Source of the DNA: Microbacterium suaedae
GTDB lineage: Bacteria > Actinomycetota > Actinomycetes > Actinomycetales > Microbacteriaceae
Direction: 5' to 3'
Assembly: GCF_003254645.1 (NCBI RefSeq)
Contig: NZ_PNFD01000002.1
Location: 434,001-498,000, forward strand
DNA: 64,000 bases
Shown here: piece by piece, positions 47,345-56,751 of the stretch
Layout: each line of letters opens with the position of its first letter
Position numbering within the stretch: position 1 is the stretch's first letter
Program-made: the position numbers and the translations under genes
Notes under the pieces: generated by a model
Database searches by the model: none
What the model was told of the DNA's origin: nothing
What the model saw: only the letters and a program-made list of their open reading frames with translations

Positions 47345-50074
47345 TCAGGCGTCGCCGCCCTCGTTGCCCGAAGTGCCCGAGTTGACGTCGTGCAGGCGGT
47401 ACTTCTCGATGGCCTGAGCGACGACCGCACGGTCGACCTTGCCCTGCTCGGCCAGCATCTGCAGGGCCTTCACCGTCATGGATGCGCCGTCGATCTTGAA
47501 GAAGCGGCGTGCGGCAGCGCGAGTGTCGCTGAAGCCGAAGCCATCGGCGCCGAGCGTGCCGTACGGACCGGGGATCCACGGACGGATCTGGTCCTGCACG
47601 GCGTGGATGTAGTCGCTCGTCGCGACGAACGGCTGCCCCTCCGCGTGCTGCAGCTTCTGCGTCACATATGCAGTCTGCGGCTCTTCTCCGGGGTGCAGGA
47701 GGTTGTGCTCGTCCACGGCGAGGCCGTCGCGGCGCAGCTCGTTCCAGCTCGTCACCGACCACACATCGGCGGTGACGCCCCAGTCGTCCTTCAGGAGCTC
47801 CTGTGCCTCGCTCGCCCACGGCACGCCGACACCCGAGGCGAGCAGCTGCACGCGGGGCCCGTCGCCGGTTCCCTCGGACACGCGGTGGATGCCCTTGATG
47901 ATGCCGTCGACGTCCACGCCCTCGGGCTCGGCCGGCTGCTTCATCGGCTCGTTGTACACCGTGAGGTAGTACATGACGTCGGGGTCGGGGTGGTTGCCCC
48001 CGTACATGCGCTCGACGCCCGACTGCACGATGTGCGAGACCTCGTAGCCGAACGCCGGGTCGTACGACACGACGGCGGGGTTCGTGGATGCCAGAAGCGG
48101 CGAGTGGCCGTCAGCGTGCTGGAGCCCCTCGCCCGTGAGGGTCGTACGCCCCGCCGTCGCGCCGATGACGAAGCCCTTCGCCATCTGGTCGCCCGCGGCC
48201 CAGAACGCGTCGCCCGTGCGCTGGAAACCGAACATCGAATAGAAGATGTACACCGGGATGAGGGTCTCGCCGTGCGTCGAGTACGACGTGCCCGTCGCCG
48301 TGAACGCCGCGGTCGCACCGGCCTCGTTGATGCCGACGTGCATGATCTGACCCTCGGGGCTCTCCTTATAGGCGAGCAGCAGGTCACGGTCGACCGAGAG
48401 GTAGTTCTGACCGTTGTGGTTGTAGATCTTCGCCGACGGGAAGTACGAGTCCATGCCGAAGGTGCGGGCCTCGTCCGGGATGATCGGCACGATGCGGTTG
48501 CCGAAGCCCTTCACGCGCATGAGGTCCTTGAGCATGCGGACGAACGCCATCGTCGTGGCGACCTCCTGGTTGCCCGACCCCTTCTTCGGCAGCGCGTAGT
48601 CCTTGTCCTTCGGCAGCTCGACCGGCACGTTCGTCGTACGGCGCTCCGGCAGGAAACCGCCGAGCTGGCGACGACGCTCGCGCATGTACTCGATCGTGTC
48701 GTCCTTCTCGCCCGGGTGGTAGTACGGCGGACGGTACGGGTCGTCCTCGAGCTGCTTGTCGGACACGGGGATCTGCATCGTGTCGCGGAACAGCTTGAGG
48801 TCGTCGAGCGTCATCTTCTTCATCTGGTGGGTCGCATTGCGGCCCTCGAAGTGCGGCCCGAGGCCATAGCCCTTGATCGTGTGGGCGAGGATGACGGTCG
48901 GCTGACCCTTGTGCTCCATCGCGGCCTTGTACGCCGCGTAGACCTTGCGGTAGTCGTGCCCGCCGCGCTGGAGCGCCCAGATCTGATCGTCGGTGTAGTT
49001 CTCGACGAGCTTCAGCGCGCGGGGGTCGCGGCCGAAGAAGTTCTCGCGGACGAACGCGCCGTCCTCCGTCTTGTACGTCTGGAAGTCGCCGTCCGGCGTC
49101 GTGTTCATCAGATTGAGCAGCGCGCCATCGACGTCCTGCGCGAGCAGCTCATCCCAGCCGCGGCCCCAGATGAGCTTGATGACGTTCCAGCCCGCTCCGC
49201 GGAAGTAGCTCTCGAGCTCCTGGATGATCTTGCCGTTGCCGCGGACAGGGCCGTCGAGGCGCTGCAGGTTGCAGTTGATCACGTAGGTCAGGTTGTCGAG
49301 GCCCTCGTTGGCGGCCACCTGAAGCTGGCCTCGCGACTCGACCTCATCCATCTCGCCGTCGCCGAGGAAGGCCCAGACGTGCGAGTCGGCGACCGGCTTG
49401 ATGCCGCGCGCCTCGAGGTACTTGTTCGTCATGGCCTGGTAGATCGCGTTGATCGGGCCGAGGCCCATCGACACGGTCGGGAACTGCCAGAAGTCGGGCA
49501 GCATCCGAGGGTGGGGGTAGGAGGGCAGGCCGTGCGGCGCGGCCGACTTCTCCTGACGGAAACCGTCGAGCTGCTGCTCGGTCATGCGCCCCTCGAGGAA
49601 CGCGCGAGCGTACATACCGGGGGAGGCGTGCCCCTGGTAGAAGATCTGGTCACCGCCGACGGCGTCGTCGAGCCCGCGGAAGAAGTGGTTGTGCCCCACC
49701 TCGTAGAGGGAGGCGGCCGAGGCGTACGTCGAGATGTGTCCGCCGACGCCGATGCCGGGGCGCTGTGCCCGGTGCACGGTGACCGCCGCGTTCCAGCGGA
49801 TCCAATGGCGGTAGCGGCGCTCGAGCTCCTCATCGCCGGGGAAGTCGGGCTCGTCCTCCGCCGAGATCGAGTTGACGTAGTCGGTCGTCGGAACCATCGG
49901 AACGCCGAGGTGCCGCTCCTGCGATCGGCTCAGCAGGCTGAGCATGACCTCGCGTCCGCGCTGCGAGCCCTTGGCGTCGACGAGCTGGTCGAGGGACTCC
50001 TGCCATTCGGCGGTCTCCTCCGGGTCGCTGTCGACGGCGCCCTGCGAGTACGGATCCTGATCGTGAACTGCCAC
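47345..50074 (-). CDS. aceE: Pyruvate dehydrogenase E1, homodimeric type
   Basis: 909 residues, thiamine-diphosphate E1 of the pyruvate dehydrogenase complex, producing acetyl for lipoyl-E2. The ThDP-binding GDGEMDE...N region ([19 protein letters not shown], then [11 protein letters not shown]) and a transketolase-like core are evident. The frame is open further upstream; GTG at 50074 has an AAAGG site and gives a normal length. Acetyl-CoA output next to the fab cluster is metabolically coherent. Confidence 0.96.
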   Translation of the reverse strand: MAVHDQDPYSQGAVDSDPEETAEWQESLDQLVDAKGSQRGREVMLSLLSRSQERHLGVPMVPTTDYVNSISAEDEPDFPGDEELERRYRHWIRWNAAVTVHRAQRPGIGVGGHISTYASAASLYEVGHNHFFRGLDDAVGGDQIFYQGHASPGMYARAFLEGRMTEQQLDGFRQEKSAAPHGLPSYPHPRMLPDFWQFPTVSMGLGPINAIYQAMTNKYLEARGIKPVADSHVWAFLGDGEMDEVESRGQLQVAANEGLDNLTYVINCNLQRLDGPVRGNGKIIQELESYFRGAGWNVIKLIWGRGWDELLAQDVDGALLNLMNTTPDGDFQTYKTEDGAFVRENFFGRDPRALKLVENYTDDQIWALQRGGHDYRKVYAAYKAAMEHKGQPTVILAHTIKGYGLGPHFEGRNATHQMKKMTLDDLKLFRDTMQIPVSDKQLEDDPYRPPYYHPGEKDDTIEYMRERRRQLGGFLPERRTTNVPVELPKDKDYALPKKGSGNQEVATTMAFVRMLKDLMRVKGFGNRIVPIIPDEARTFGMDSYFPSAKIYNHNGQNYLSVDRDLLLAYKESPEGQIMHVGINEAGATAAFTATGTSYSTHGETLIPVYIFYSMFGFQRTGDAFWAAGDQMAKGFVIGATAGRTTLTGEGLQHADGHSPLLASTNPAVVSYDPAFGYEVSHIVQSGVERMYGGNHPDPDVMYYLTVYNEPMKQPAEPEGVDVDGIIKGIHRVSEGTGDGPRVQLLASGVGVPWASEAQELLKDDWGVTADVWSVTSWNELRRDGLAVDEHNLLHPGEEPQTAYVTQKLQHAEGQPFVATSDYIHAVQDQIRPWIPGPYGTLGADGFGFSDTRAAARRFFKIDGASMTVKALQMLAEQGKVDRAVVAQAIEKYRLHDVNSGTSGNEGGDA

Positions 50075-50231
50075 CGGGTGACCTTTCGTCGTGCGGGCAG
50101 ATCGTGCCCGGAAAACTGGATCGGCGCGCGACGATTGGCACCGGGTGTGACCGGTCTGCGCCGCACGCATCTGGCCCCAGCCTATCGATAGTGAAGGCCG
50201 GGCGGTGCATCAGGTCGCACCGGATCCCGCG

Positions 50232-50237
50232 TAGACT
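50232..50237 (+). promoter_or_regulatory. -10 hexamer of tRNA-Val
   Basis: TAGACT, 9 nt before the mature 5' end of tRNA-Val; probably also drives the zinc-ribbon operon behind it. Confidence 0.6.
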
Positions 50238-50246
50238 CATCTGCAC

Positions 50247-50319
50247 GGGTCTTTAGCTCAGCTGGTAGAGCACCTGGTTTACACCCAGGTTGTCGTCGGT
50301 TCGATCCCGGCAGGACCCA
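50247..50319 (+). tRNA. tRNA-Val(TAC)
   Basis: 73 nt. Acceptor GGGTCTT/AGGACCC (one wobble), anticodon stem CCTGG/CCAGG with loop TTTACAC, TTCGATC loop. CCA is not encoded. The discriminator A at 50319 is separated by one base from the GTG start of the next gene. Confidence 0.97.
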
Positions 50320-50320
50320 C

Positions 50321-51052
50321 GTGAAAGCCGCTCCCGACGATCAACGCCTGCTCCTCGATCTCGTCCGCATCGATCTCGCCCTCGAGCGTGCGGAGGACGC
50401 GCGAAAGAACCCTCCGCAGACGGCGCGGGTGAAGGAGCTCATCGCGCAGCGCAACGAACAGGGACGCGAGCTGGTCCTGCGCACGAACGAGCGCGATGAC
50501 CGGAAGACGGAGCTCTCCCGAATCGAGAGCGACATCGAGATCGCCCGCAAGCGGCGTGACCGGGATCGCGACCGTCTCAATCAGACGGCGATCGCGCGGG
50601 ACGCGCGTGCGCTGGAAGGTGAGATCGAGTCGCTCGACACGCGCATCGACGGCCTTGAGACGCGTCAGCTCGAGCTCATGGAAGCACTGCAGGAGGCCGA
50701 GGCGGCCGTCGCGGCACAGCAGGCGACGCTCGATGAGACGACAGCCGAGGGCCAGCGTCTCAGCGCCGAAGGCAAGACGGCCGTGAAGCAGGCGAACGAC
50801 GAGATCGCGGCGCTGACGAGGGATCGGGAGGCGATCGCCTCGCGGACTCCCGACGACCTGCTCGCCGACTACATGCGCATCGCGAGGCGCACCCCGGGGG
50901 CAGGCCTGTTCCAGCACGGCACGTGCGGCGGATGCCGTATGGCGATCTCACCGCGCGACCTGGCCGCGCTCAAGGCCCTCGCGGATGACGAGGTCGCGCA
51001 CTGTCCTGAATGCGGGTGCATCATTGTGCGCACCGCGGAGTCGGGGCTGTGA
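50321..51052 (+). CDS. C4-type zinc-ribbon, coiled-coil protein
   Basis: 243 residues. Residues about 10-175 are a long, charged coiled coil; the C-terminal zf-RING_7/C4 zinc ribbon has CGGC and CPEC. The family starts MKAxP, which fits GTG at 50321, so the start is not in doubt even though it lies 1 nt after the tRNA. Its function is unknown; in actinomycetes it accompanies an RNase H-like gene. It overlaps the RNase H gene by 4 bp (GTGA). Confidence 0.88.
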   Translation: MKAAPDDQRLLLDLVRIDLALERAEDARKNPPQTARVKELIAQRNEQGRELVLRTNERDDRKTELSRIESDIEIARKRRDRDRDRLNQTAIARDARALEGEIESLDTRIDGLETRQLELMEALQEAEAAVAAQQATLDETTAEGQRLSAEGKTAVKQANDEIAALTRDREAIASRTPDDLLADYMRIARRTPGAGLFQHGTCGGCRMAISPRDLAALKALADDEVAHCPECGCIIVRTAESGL

Positions 51053-51522
51053 CGACCGACTCGCGATTGATCGTCGAGGCCGATGGCGGTTCGCGCGGCA
51101 ATCCCGGGACGGCGGCGGGAGGCGCAGTCGTCATCGACTCCGCCACGGGCGATGTGATCATCGAGCTCGGTGTCTACGTTGGTGTGGCGACGAACAACGT
51201 CGCCGAGTACAACGGCATGATCGCGGGCTTGGAAGCCGCGCTCGAACGTGAGCCGGCGGCGGTGCACGTGCGGATGGACTCGAAGCTCGTGGTCGAGCAG
51301 ATGACGGGTCGCTGGAAGATCAAGCATCCCGACATGCAGGTGCTCGCTCGCCGTGCACACGAGCTGATCGCCGGGCGCACAGTCTCCTTCGAGTGGGTTC
51401 CGCGGAACGACAACAAGCGCGCGGACGCCGCCGCCAACGAATCGATGGACGCGCGCGCGAGCTTCCGGCGAGACCTCGACTCGCCGGGATCCGACCGCCC
51501 CTCCGGTGTCCGTTTCGTCTGA
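51049..51522 (+). CDS. RNase HI-like protein
   Basis: 157 residues, RNase H fold. All four carboxylates are present: Asp12 (VEADGGSRGNPG), Glu53 (NNVAEYNG), Asp77 (RMDSKL) and Asp126 (NKRADAAAN). It should cleave RNA in RNA:DNA hybrids, acting on R-loops or primers. GTG at 51049 is coupled to the zinc-ribbon gene by overlap. Its end overlaps the polymerase gene by 17 bp. Confidence 0.9.
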   Translation: MTTDSRLIVEADGGSRGNPGTAAGGAVVIDSATGDVIIELGVYVGVATNNVAEYNGMIAGLEAALEREPAAVHVRMDSKLVVEQMTGRWKIKHPDMQVLARRAHELIAGRTVSFEWVPRNDNKRADAAANESMDARASFRRDLDSPGSDRPSGVRFV

Positions 51523-53203
51523 CGCCTTCCGGGCAGCGCGCACTATCGCGCTCGGGCGCTCCGACGAGCGCGTCATCGCCGTGGCTCTCGACGGCGCCGA
51601 CGAGATCGGGCGCATCGAGCTTCCCGAGGCGGACGCTCCGCGGTGGATCGCAGAGATCGAGCGTGCGGTCGGACCCCGGTGGGTATGGAGTGACTCTCGA
51701 GACTGGGCGTCCTGGCTGCTCTCCGCCGACGTCGTCGTCGCACGCTGCCACGATCTTCGCCTGTGCCACAGGATCCTCGCTCCCGCCGGTGGCGATGCGT
51801 CGCGTTGGGATGACATTCCTGAAGAGCTGCCGGTCGATGACGGGCTCTTCCCTCCCGCGCGAATCGGTGCCGGGTACGACAGCATCGATGAGACGCTCGC
51901 CGAGTGGCGGCGGCAGGCGGACGCCCTGAGAGAGGCGGCGCGATCCGGCGCGCTGCGCCTGCTGCTGGCCGCCGAGTCGGCGGGATCCCTCGTCGCCGCC
52001 GAGATGCACGCGGCGGGACTGCCGTGGGATGTCGCGGGTCATGAGCGGATCCTCACGGCAGAACTCGGCGAGCGCGGCGCCGGCGGGCGCCCGAAACGGC
52101 TGGACGTGCTCGCGGCTCGCGTGCGTGAGGCGCTGGGCGACCCCACTCTGAGCATCGATTCGCAGCCTCGGCTGCTTCGCGCCCTCCGGGATGCCGGCGT
52201 CGGCGTCGACTCGACGAGCAAGTGGGAGTTGGCGGAGCATGACCACCCGGTGGTCGAGCCCCTGCTCGAGTACAAGCGGCTGGCGCGCCTGCTCAGCGCG
52301 AACGGCTGGGCCTGGCTCGACGAGTGGGTCTCGGACGGTCGCTTCCGCCCCGTGTACGTCCCGGGTGGCGTGGTGACGGGGCGGTGGGCATCGTCGGGAG
52401 GCGGGGCCCTGCAGCTTCCGCGGCAGCTGCGCGGCGCCGTGCGGGCGGATCCGGGGTGGCGGCTCGTCGACGCCGACGTCGCGCAGCTCGAGCCGCGCGT
52501 GCTCGCGGCAATGGCGCGGGACGCCGATATGGCGCGCGCTGCGTACGGACGGGATCTCTACGAGGGCATCGTCGCGAGCGGAGCCGTGTCGACGCGTTCC
52601 GAGGCGAAGATCGCCGTTCTTGGAGCGATGTACGGCGCGACGACGGGCGACTCGGGGCGTCTGGTGCCTCGGCTCCGCCGTGTCTTCCCGGCCGCAATGC
52701 GCCTCGTCGACGATGCGGCGCGCACGGGGGAGCGCGGCGGGGTCGTCTCGACATGGCTGGGACGCACGAGTCCTTCGCCCGACGATGCCTGGCGCGATGG
52801 GCAAGCACGCGCGTCGGTGATGGGCGCGGCACCGGGCGATGAAGCTCGTGCGCGGCGCGCGGCACGCGACCACGGTCGATTCACCCGCAACTTCGTCGTC
52901 CAGGGCACGGCCGCCGAGTGGGCGCTTGCCTGGATGGCGGATCTGCGCCTGCGTCTAGCGGCGCTTCCGCTCGCCCCGGAAGCTGAGGCAGCGCCGCGCT
53001 CGGGCCCCGTCTTCGCACGGCGGGCACACCTGGCGTTCTTCCTGCACGACGAGCTCATCGTGCATGCACCGGCGTCCCAAGCGGAGGCGGTCGCTGCGGC
53101 TCTGCGCGAATCCGCGGAGGCGGCGGGCCGCACGCTCTTCGGAGACTTCCCGATCGACTTCCCGCTCGATCTGCGGATCGCGGAGAGCCTCGAGGACGAC
53201 TGA
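51506..53203 (+). CDS. Family A DNA polymerase with divergent N-terminal region
   Basis: 565 residues, shorter than PolA (about 900) because the 5' nuclease domain is missing. The polymerase palm has motif A DADVAQLEPR (Asp324), motif B RSEAKIAVLGAMYG, and motif C FFLHDELIVHA. The N-terminal third is where the 3'-5' exonuclease domain should be, but the acidic exonuclease residues are not evident, so proofreading is doubtful. Database entries call it bifunctional exonuclease/polymerase. The GTG start lies inside the RNase H gene. The -35 region of rnpB lies in its 3' end. Likely role: gap filling or specialised repair. Confidence 0.88.
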   Translation: MSVSSDAFRAARTIALGRSDERVIAVALDGADEIGRIELPEADAPRWIAEIERAVGPRWVWSDSRDWASWLLSADVVVARCHDLRLCHRILAPAGGDASRWDDIPEELPVDDGLFPPARIGAGYDSIDETLAEWRRQADALREAARSGALRLLLAAESAGSLVAAEMHAAGLPWDVAGHERILTAELGERGAGGRPKRLDVLAARVREALGDPTLSIDSQPRLLRALRDAGVGVDSTSKWELAEHDHPVVEPLLEYKRLARLLSANGWAWLDEWVSDGRFRPVYVPGGVVTGRWASSGGGALQLPRQLRGAVRADPGWRLVDADVAQLEPRVLAAMARDADMARAAYGRDLYEGIVASGAVSTRSEAKIAVLGAMYGATTGDSGRLVPRLRRVFPAAMRLVDDAARTGERGGVVSTWLGRTSPSPDDAWRDGQARASVMGAAPGDEARARRAARDHGRFTRNFVVQGTAAEWALAWMADLRLRLAALPLAPEAEAAPRSGPVFARRAHLAFFLHDELIVHAPASQAEAVAAALRESAEAAGRTLFGDFPIDFPLDLRIAESLEDD

Positions 53204-53209
53204 GCCCGA

Positions 53210-53215
53210 TAGACT
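53210..53215 (+). promoter_or_regulatory. -10 hexamer of rnpB
   Basis: TAGACT, 6 nt before the first paired base of RNase P RNA. Since the RNA's 5' end can be located from its P1 helix, this calibrates the -10 to start distance for the window. Confidence 0.7.
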
Positions 53216-53221
53216 GCAGGG

Positions 53222-53580
53222 GCGAATGGGTCGGCCGGGCGGTCGCGTCGCGCGTGAGCGCGCCGAGGAACGTCCGGGCTCCGCAGAGCAGGGTGGTGGG
53301 TAACACCCACCCGGAGAGATCCGCGAGAAAGTGCAACAGAAAGCAGACCGCCGGCTTCGGCCGGTAAGGGTGAAACGGTGGTGTAAGAGACCACCAGGGG
53401 CCGTGGTGACACGGCTCGCTGGGTAAACCTCGCCCGGAGCAAGACCAACAGGGGGCGATGAGGCTGCTCGCCGAGTCCCCGGGTAGGTCGCTGGAGCGGC
53501 ACGGCAACGTGTCGCCGAGAGAGATGGCCGTCCAGGGAGAGATCCCAGACAGAACCCGGCGTACAGGCCGGCCCATTCGC
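53222..53580 (+). ncRNA. rnpB: RNase P RNA, type A
   Basis: About 359 nt. P1 is formed by GCGAATGGG at 53222-53230 and CCCATTCGC at 53572-53580. Conserved core blocks are present: GAGGAACGTCCGGGCTC, GGTAAGGGTGAAACGGTGG, AGACCAACAG-like region and the TTT-loop partner. It is the catalytic RNA that matures tRNA 5' ends. Ends are from pairing, so a few bases of uncertainty remain. Confidence 0.96.
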
Positions 53581-53596
53581 ATGAACCGGCCTGTAC
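53561..53596 (+). terminator. Hairpin overlapping the 3' end of rnpB
   Basis: Perfect 11-bp arms: GTACAGGCCGG at 53561-53571 and CCGGCCTGTAC at 53586-53596, with 14-nt loop. The loop contains the 3' strand of P1, so terminator and mature P1 share sequence. On the other strand it can also end ppgK. Confidence 0.75.
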
Positions 53597-53610
53597 GAGC
53601 GTCAGCGCGC

Positions 53611-54366
53611 TTACGTCAGGACGAGGCTCGCCGCGCCGATGATGCCGGCGTTGTTGCGGTGCTCGGCGGTGACGATGGGGGCGCGCGTCTCGATGCGCGG
53701 CAGGAACTTGTCGGGGTTCTTCGACACGCCTCCGCCGACGATGATCAGGTCGGGGGAGAAGAGGAACTCGACGTGTGCGTAGAACTCCTGGAGGCGCTCC
53801 GACCACTCCTTCCAGGAGATGTCGTCGCGCTCGCGGGCCGAGGCCGAGGCCCACCTTTCGATGCTCTCGCCCTGACGCTCGAGGTGACCGAGCTCGGAGT
53901 TCGGCACGAGCTTGCCGTCGAACAGGAACGCCGATCCGATTCCGGTGCCGAGCGTCGTCATGATCGTCAGGCCCGGCTCGCCCTTGGCCGCGCCGAACTT
54001 CAGCTCGGCGAGACCGGCTGCGTCGGCATCGTTGACGAAATGGATGTCGCGGCCGAGTGCCTTGCTGAACAGCTCGTCGGCGCCGAGGCCGATCCACTCG
54101 TCCGACACATTCGCGGCGGAAAGCGTCACACCGTTCTTGACGATCGCGGGGAAGCAGACACCGATGGGCAGCCCCTCCGCGTCGGGGCCGAGGAGCTCGA
54201 CGAGCTCCTTCGCGGTGGCGAGGACATCGGGCGGGGTGGCGCCCTTCGGGGTCGGGATGCGGACGCGCTCGCTCGCGAGGGTGCCCTCGGTGAGTTCGAC
54301 GATGCCGGCCTTCATGCCGGTCCCGCCGATGTCGATGCCGATCGCGCGCTCAGGTGCCTTCGTCAT
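53611..54366 (-). CDS. ppgK: Polyphosphate glucokinase
   Basis: 251 residues, ROK-family sugar kinase. IDIGGTGMK at 11-19 binds phosphate; TTLGTGIGSA and the ELGHLERQG segment with catalytic-site residues follow. In actinobacteria PpgK phosphorylates glucose with polyphosphate or ATP. A TAAGCT hexamer 7 nt before the ATG at 54366 suggests a leaderless message. Confidence 0.93.
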   Translation of the reverse strand: MTKAPERAIGIDIGGTGMKAGIVELTEGTLASERVRIPTPKGATPPDVLATAKELVELLGPDAEGLPIGVCFPAIVKNGVTLSAANVSDEWIGLGADELFSKALGRDIHFVNDADAAGLAELKFGAAKGEPGLTIMTTLGTGIGSAFLFDGKLVPNSELGHLERQGESIERWASASARERDDISWKEWSERLQEFYAHVEFLFSPDLIIVGGGVSKNPDKFLPRIETRAPIVTAEHRNNAGIIGAASLVLT

Positions 54367-54395
54367 GCCACACAGCTTACGGGGATCTGCGCGCA

Positions 54396-54443
54396 CACAA
54401 CGACGCCGAGCATTCCTGGGAAGGAATACTCGGCGTCGTTGTG
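54396..54443 (-). terminator. Terminator of rbpA
   Basis: Twenty-one-nt arms at 54396-54416 and 54423-54443; the only imperfect pair is A-C on the plus strand but a G-U wobble in minus-strand RNA, consistent with termination of rbpA. Confidence 0.88.
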
Positions 54444-54457
54444 CATCGCGCGTGATG

Positions 54458-54859
54458 TCAGGCGCTCTTCTTGCCCTTCTTGCCCTTGGACTCCTTGGTC
54501 GGGTCCTGGCCCTCGCCGCGCCGCTCACGGATGTACTCGAGGCGGTCGGCCAGAAGCTGCTCGAGCTCCGGGACGGACCGGCGCTCAAGGAGCATGTCCC
54601 AGTGGGTGCGGGGAGTCTTGTCGTTCGTGCGGTCGACCTCGGCAGCGCCCTTCGGCGTCTGGAGGACTGCCTCGGCGCCGCACGTGCGGCACTCCCATGC
54701 GGCGGGCGGCTCAGCGTCGGCCGCGAACATCAGGGTCGTCTCACGGCCACAGGCGCTGCAGAGGTATGTGTGCTCCTTGCGCTCCATGAACACGACGCCC
54801 TCTTCGCTCTGAAGGCTCTGGGCGCCGAGACGGATGCCGCGAAGGCTGCGATCTGCCAT
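54458..54859 (-). CDS. rbpA: RNA polymerase-binding protein RbpA
   Basis: 133 residues. Begins MADRSLRGIRLGAQS, with the RbpA core (CSACGRETTLMF, then WECRTCG, a zinc-binding cysteine pattern) and the sigma-interacting HWDMLLERRS segment. RbpA is essential or nearly so in actinomycetes and stabilises open promoter complexes with the housekeeping sigma. The C-terminus is a Lys-rich tail longer than in mycobacteria. ATG at 54859 has an AGAGGA site. A TAGACC at 54885-54890 is a likely -10. Confidence 0.95.
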   Translation of the reverse strand: MADRSLRGIRLGAQSLQSEEGVVFMERKEHTYLCSACGRETTLMFAADAEPPAAWECRTCGAEAVLQTPKGAAEVDRTNDKTPRTHWDMLLERRSVPELEQLLADRLEYIRERRGEGQDPTKESKGKKGKKSA

Positions 54860-55054
54860 GTTCGTGTCCTCTCGTCGGGTGTCAGGTCTAACGTCCTGCG
54901 CTGGGCGGATCATCCGAAACGGATGGTGAACGCGGTCTTTCTCAGCGGATCCCCAGTCGCTCCCGAGACGGCGTCACGGGCGGGGAGAGGCACCCTCTTC
55001 ACCGCGCAAGCTAGCGCGGGGCGGGGCGCGGGTCAACGGGGTGCCGCGAACCGC

Positions 55055-55837
55055 TCAGCCGCGGAGGGTTTCGATCGCGAGATCTGCGCGATCGGTGACG
55101 ATTCCGTCCACGCCGAGATCGACGAGTCGGTGCATCTCGCCAGGGTCGTTCACAGTCCAGATATGGACCTCGACGCCGAGCCGGTGAGCGGCCGAGAGCA
55201 GCCGGGGTGTGAGGATCGGGAGGATGCCCTGTCGTGCGGGGATCTGCAGGGCATCGACGTCTCTCAGAGCCCAGGCGACAGGACCGCCGAAGGGCAGAAG
55301 CGACGCCACGAGCGACGATGCGACGACGGTGCGTCCGCCGGAGGAGGCGGGAGCACCGCCCGCCACACGCGCCGCCTGCAGCACGCGACGGCGGCGGGCG
55401 TCGGAGAAGCTTGTGAGCAGGACCCGGGCGGCGTGCGGGGCCACGATGCGTCCCGCGCGTTCCGCTGCGGCGTCGGCCTTGACGTCGATGTTGAAGCGCA
55501 TTCCGGGAAACGCCTCGAGCCCCTGCGCGAGCGTCGCGAGTCCGCCTCGCTCGGCCATGAGGTCTTCGAGCTCGGCGACTTCGATCTGTGCGATCCGGCG
55601 CGAATCGCCGAAGAGACGCGAGAGATCGGCGTCGTGGAAGAGCACGACCTCGCCGTCGGCTGTGAGGTGGCAGTCGGACTCGACGTACTCGACGCCCGCG
55701 GAGTGGGCGGCAGCGATCGCGGCGAAGGAGTTCTCGAGGATCCCCTCCTCGCGCATCTCGGGTGTCACGAGCCCCCGATGCGCGAGGATGCGCGGAGAGT
55801 TCGCGCCGAGGAAGTAGGCGTGCGCGGGGGTCGTCAT
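55055..55837 (-). CDS. Glycerophosphodiester phosphodiesterase
   Basis: 260 residues, GDPD family TIM barrel without signal peptide, hence cytoplasmic. His20-Arg21 (LAHRG), Glu35-Asn36 (ENS), the EYVESDCHLTADG motif with Glu53 and Asp55, and FHDADL supply the metal and catalytic residues. It hydrolyses glycerophosphodiesters from phospholipid turnover to sn-glycerol-3-phosphate. A weak hairpin (CCGCGC/GCGCGG, 55002-55019) lies beyond its end. Confidence 0.92.
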   Translation of the reverse strand: MTTPAHAYFLGANSPRILAHRGLVTPEMREEGILENSFAAIAAAHSAGVEYVESDCHLTADGEVVLFHDADLSRLFGDSRRIAQIEVAELEDLMAERGGLATLAQGLEAFPGMRFNIDVKADAAAERAGRIVAPHAARVLLTSFSDARRRRVLQAARVAGGAPASSGGRTVVASSLVASLLPFGGPVAWALRDVDALQIPARQGILPILTPRLLSAAHRLGVEVHIWTVNDPGEMHRLVDLGVDGIVTDRADLAIETLRG

Positions 55838-55950
55838 GCCCGGAACCTATCACCGCTGATCTCCTCGACGCGCACGGCGTCGGGCGGCCACGGATGAGGG
55901 GCGTTGTAAGGTCGGTAGGCCCGCGTTCGCACCACCCAGGAGTCACACTC

Positions 55951-56721
55951 GTGTCGCAGCCGCTTCCCGCCGGATCCCTCGCCGGCAAGACCGCCCTCGT
56001 CACCGGTTCCTCGCGCGGCGTCGGCGCCGACACCGCACGTTTCCTCGCCGCCGCGGGCGCGAACGTCGTGATCAACTTCCGCAACAAGGCGCCGCGTGCG
56101 GAGAAGCTCGCTGGTGAACTGCGTGATGCGCATGGCGTGAAGACGCTCGTCGTCGGGGCTGACCTGACGGATGCCGACTCGCTCGCGTCGATGATGGATG
56201 CGGTGAAGGACGCGTTCGGTGGTCTCGACCTGCTCGTGCTCAACGCCTCCGGTGGCATGGAGCAGAACATGGGCGAGGACTACGCGATGCGGCTGAACCG
56301 CGACGCGCAGGTGGGCACGCTCGATGCCGCGCTCCCGCTGCTCGGCGAGGGCTCGCGCGTCGTTTTCGTCACGAGCCACCAGGCGCATTTCATCCGGACG
56401 ACGCCGACGATGCCCGAGTACGAGCCCGTCGCTCTGTCGAAGCGGGCCGGGGAGGACGCACTGCGCGAGCGCATCCCGGAGCTGGCAGAGAATGGCATCG
56501 AGTTCGTCGTCGTCTCAGCCGACATGATCGAGGGCACAATCACGGCGACCCTCCTCAACCGCCTGAATCCCGGCGCGATCGATGCGCGTCGTGAGGAGGC
56601 GGGCAAGCTGCTCAATGTGGCCGAGTTCGCGGCGGAGATCGCCCGGGCGGCGATCGATCCGATCCCCGAGGACAACGAGCGGATCTGCGGCGACGTCTCG
56701 AGCTTCACCCCGATCGACTGA
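55951..56721 (+). CDS. Short-chain dehydrogenase/reductase, atypical active site
   Basis: 256 residues, SDR fold. Cofactor motif TGSSRGVG at 18-25, LNASG near 98, Ser142 at the usual catalytic Ser, Lys164 as the catalytic Lys, but the Tyr position four residues before Lys is Val160 (VALSK), with the nearest Tyr at 157. The catalytic Tyr is apparently absent, so it may not be an ordinary oxidoreductase. GTG at 55951 with CAGGAG upstream is the start. Convergent with the AEC carrier. Confidence 0.87.
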   Translation: MSQPLPAGSLAGKTALVTGSSRGVGADTARFLAAAGANVVINFRNKAPRAEKLAGELRDAHGVKTLVVGADLTDADSLASMMDAVKDAFGGLDLLVLNASGGMEQNMGEDYAMRLNRDAQVGTLDAALPLLGEGSRVVFVTSHQAHFIRTTPTMPEYEPVALSKRAGEDALRERIPELAENGIEFVVVSADMIEGTITATLLNRLNPGAIDARREEAGKLLNVAEFAAEIARAAIDPIPEDNERICGDVSSFTPID

Positions 56722-56751
56722 CGTCTGCTGCGCGTCCCTGTCGATCGCGGT

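Noticed and set aside
46955..50191. Open frame of about 1078 codons antisense to aceE
   Set aside because: Val/Arg/Asp-rich translation without motifs; reverse of a well-conserved gene.
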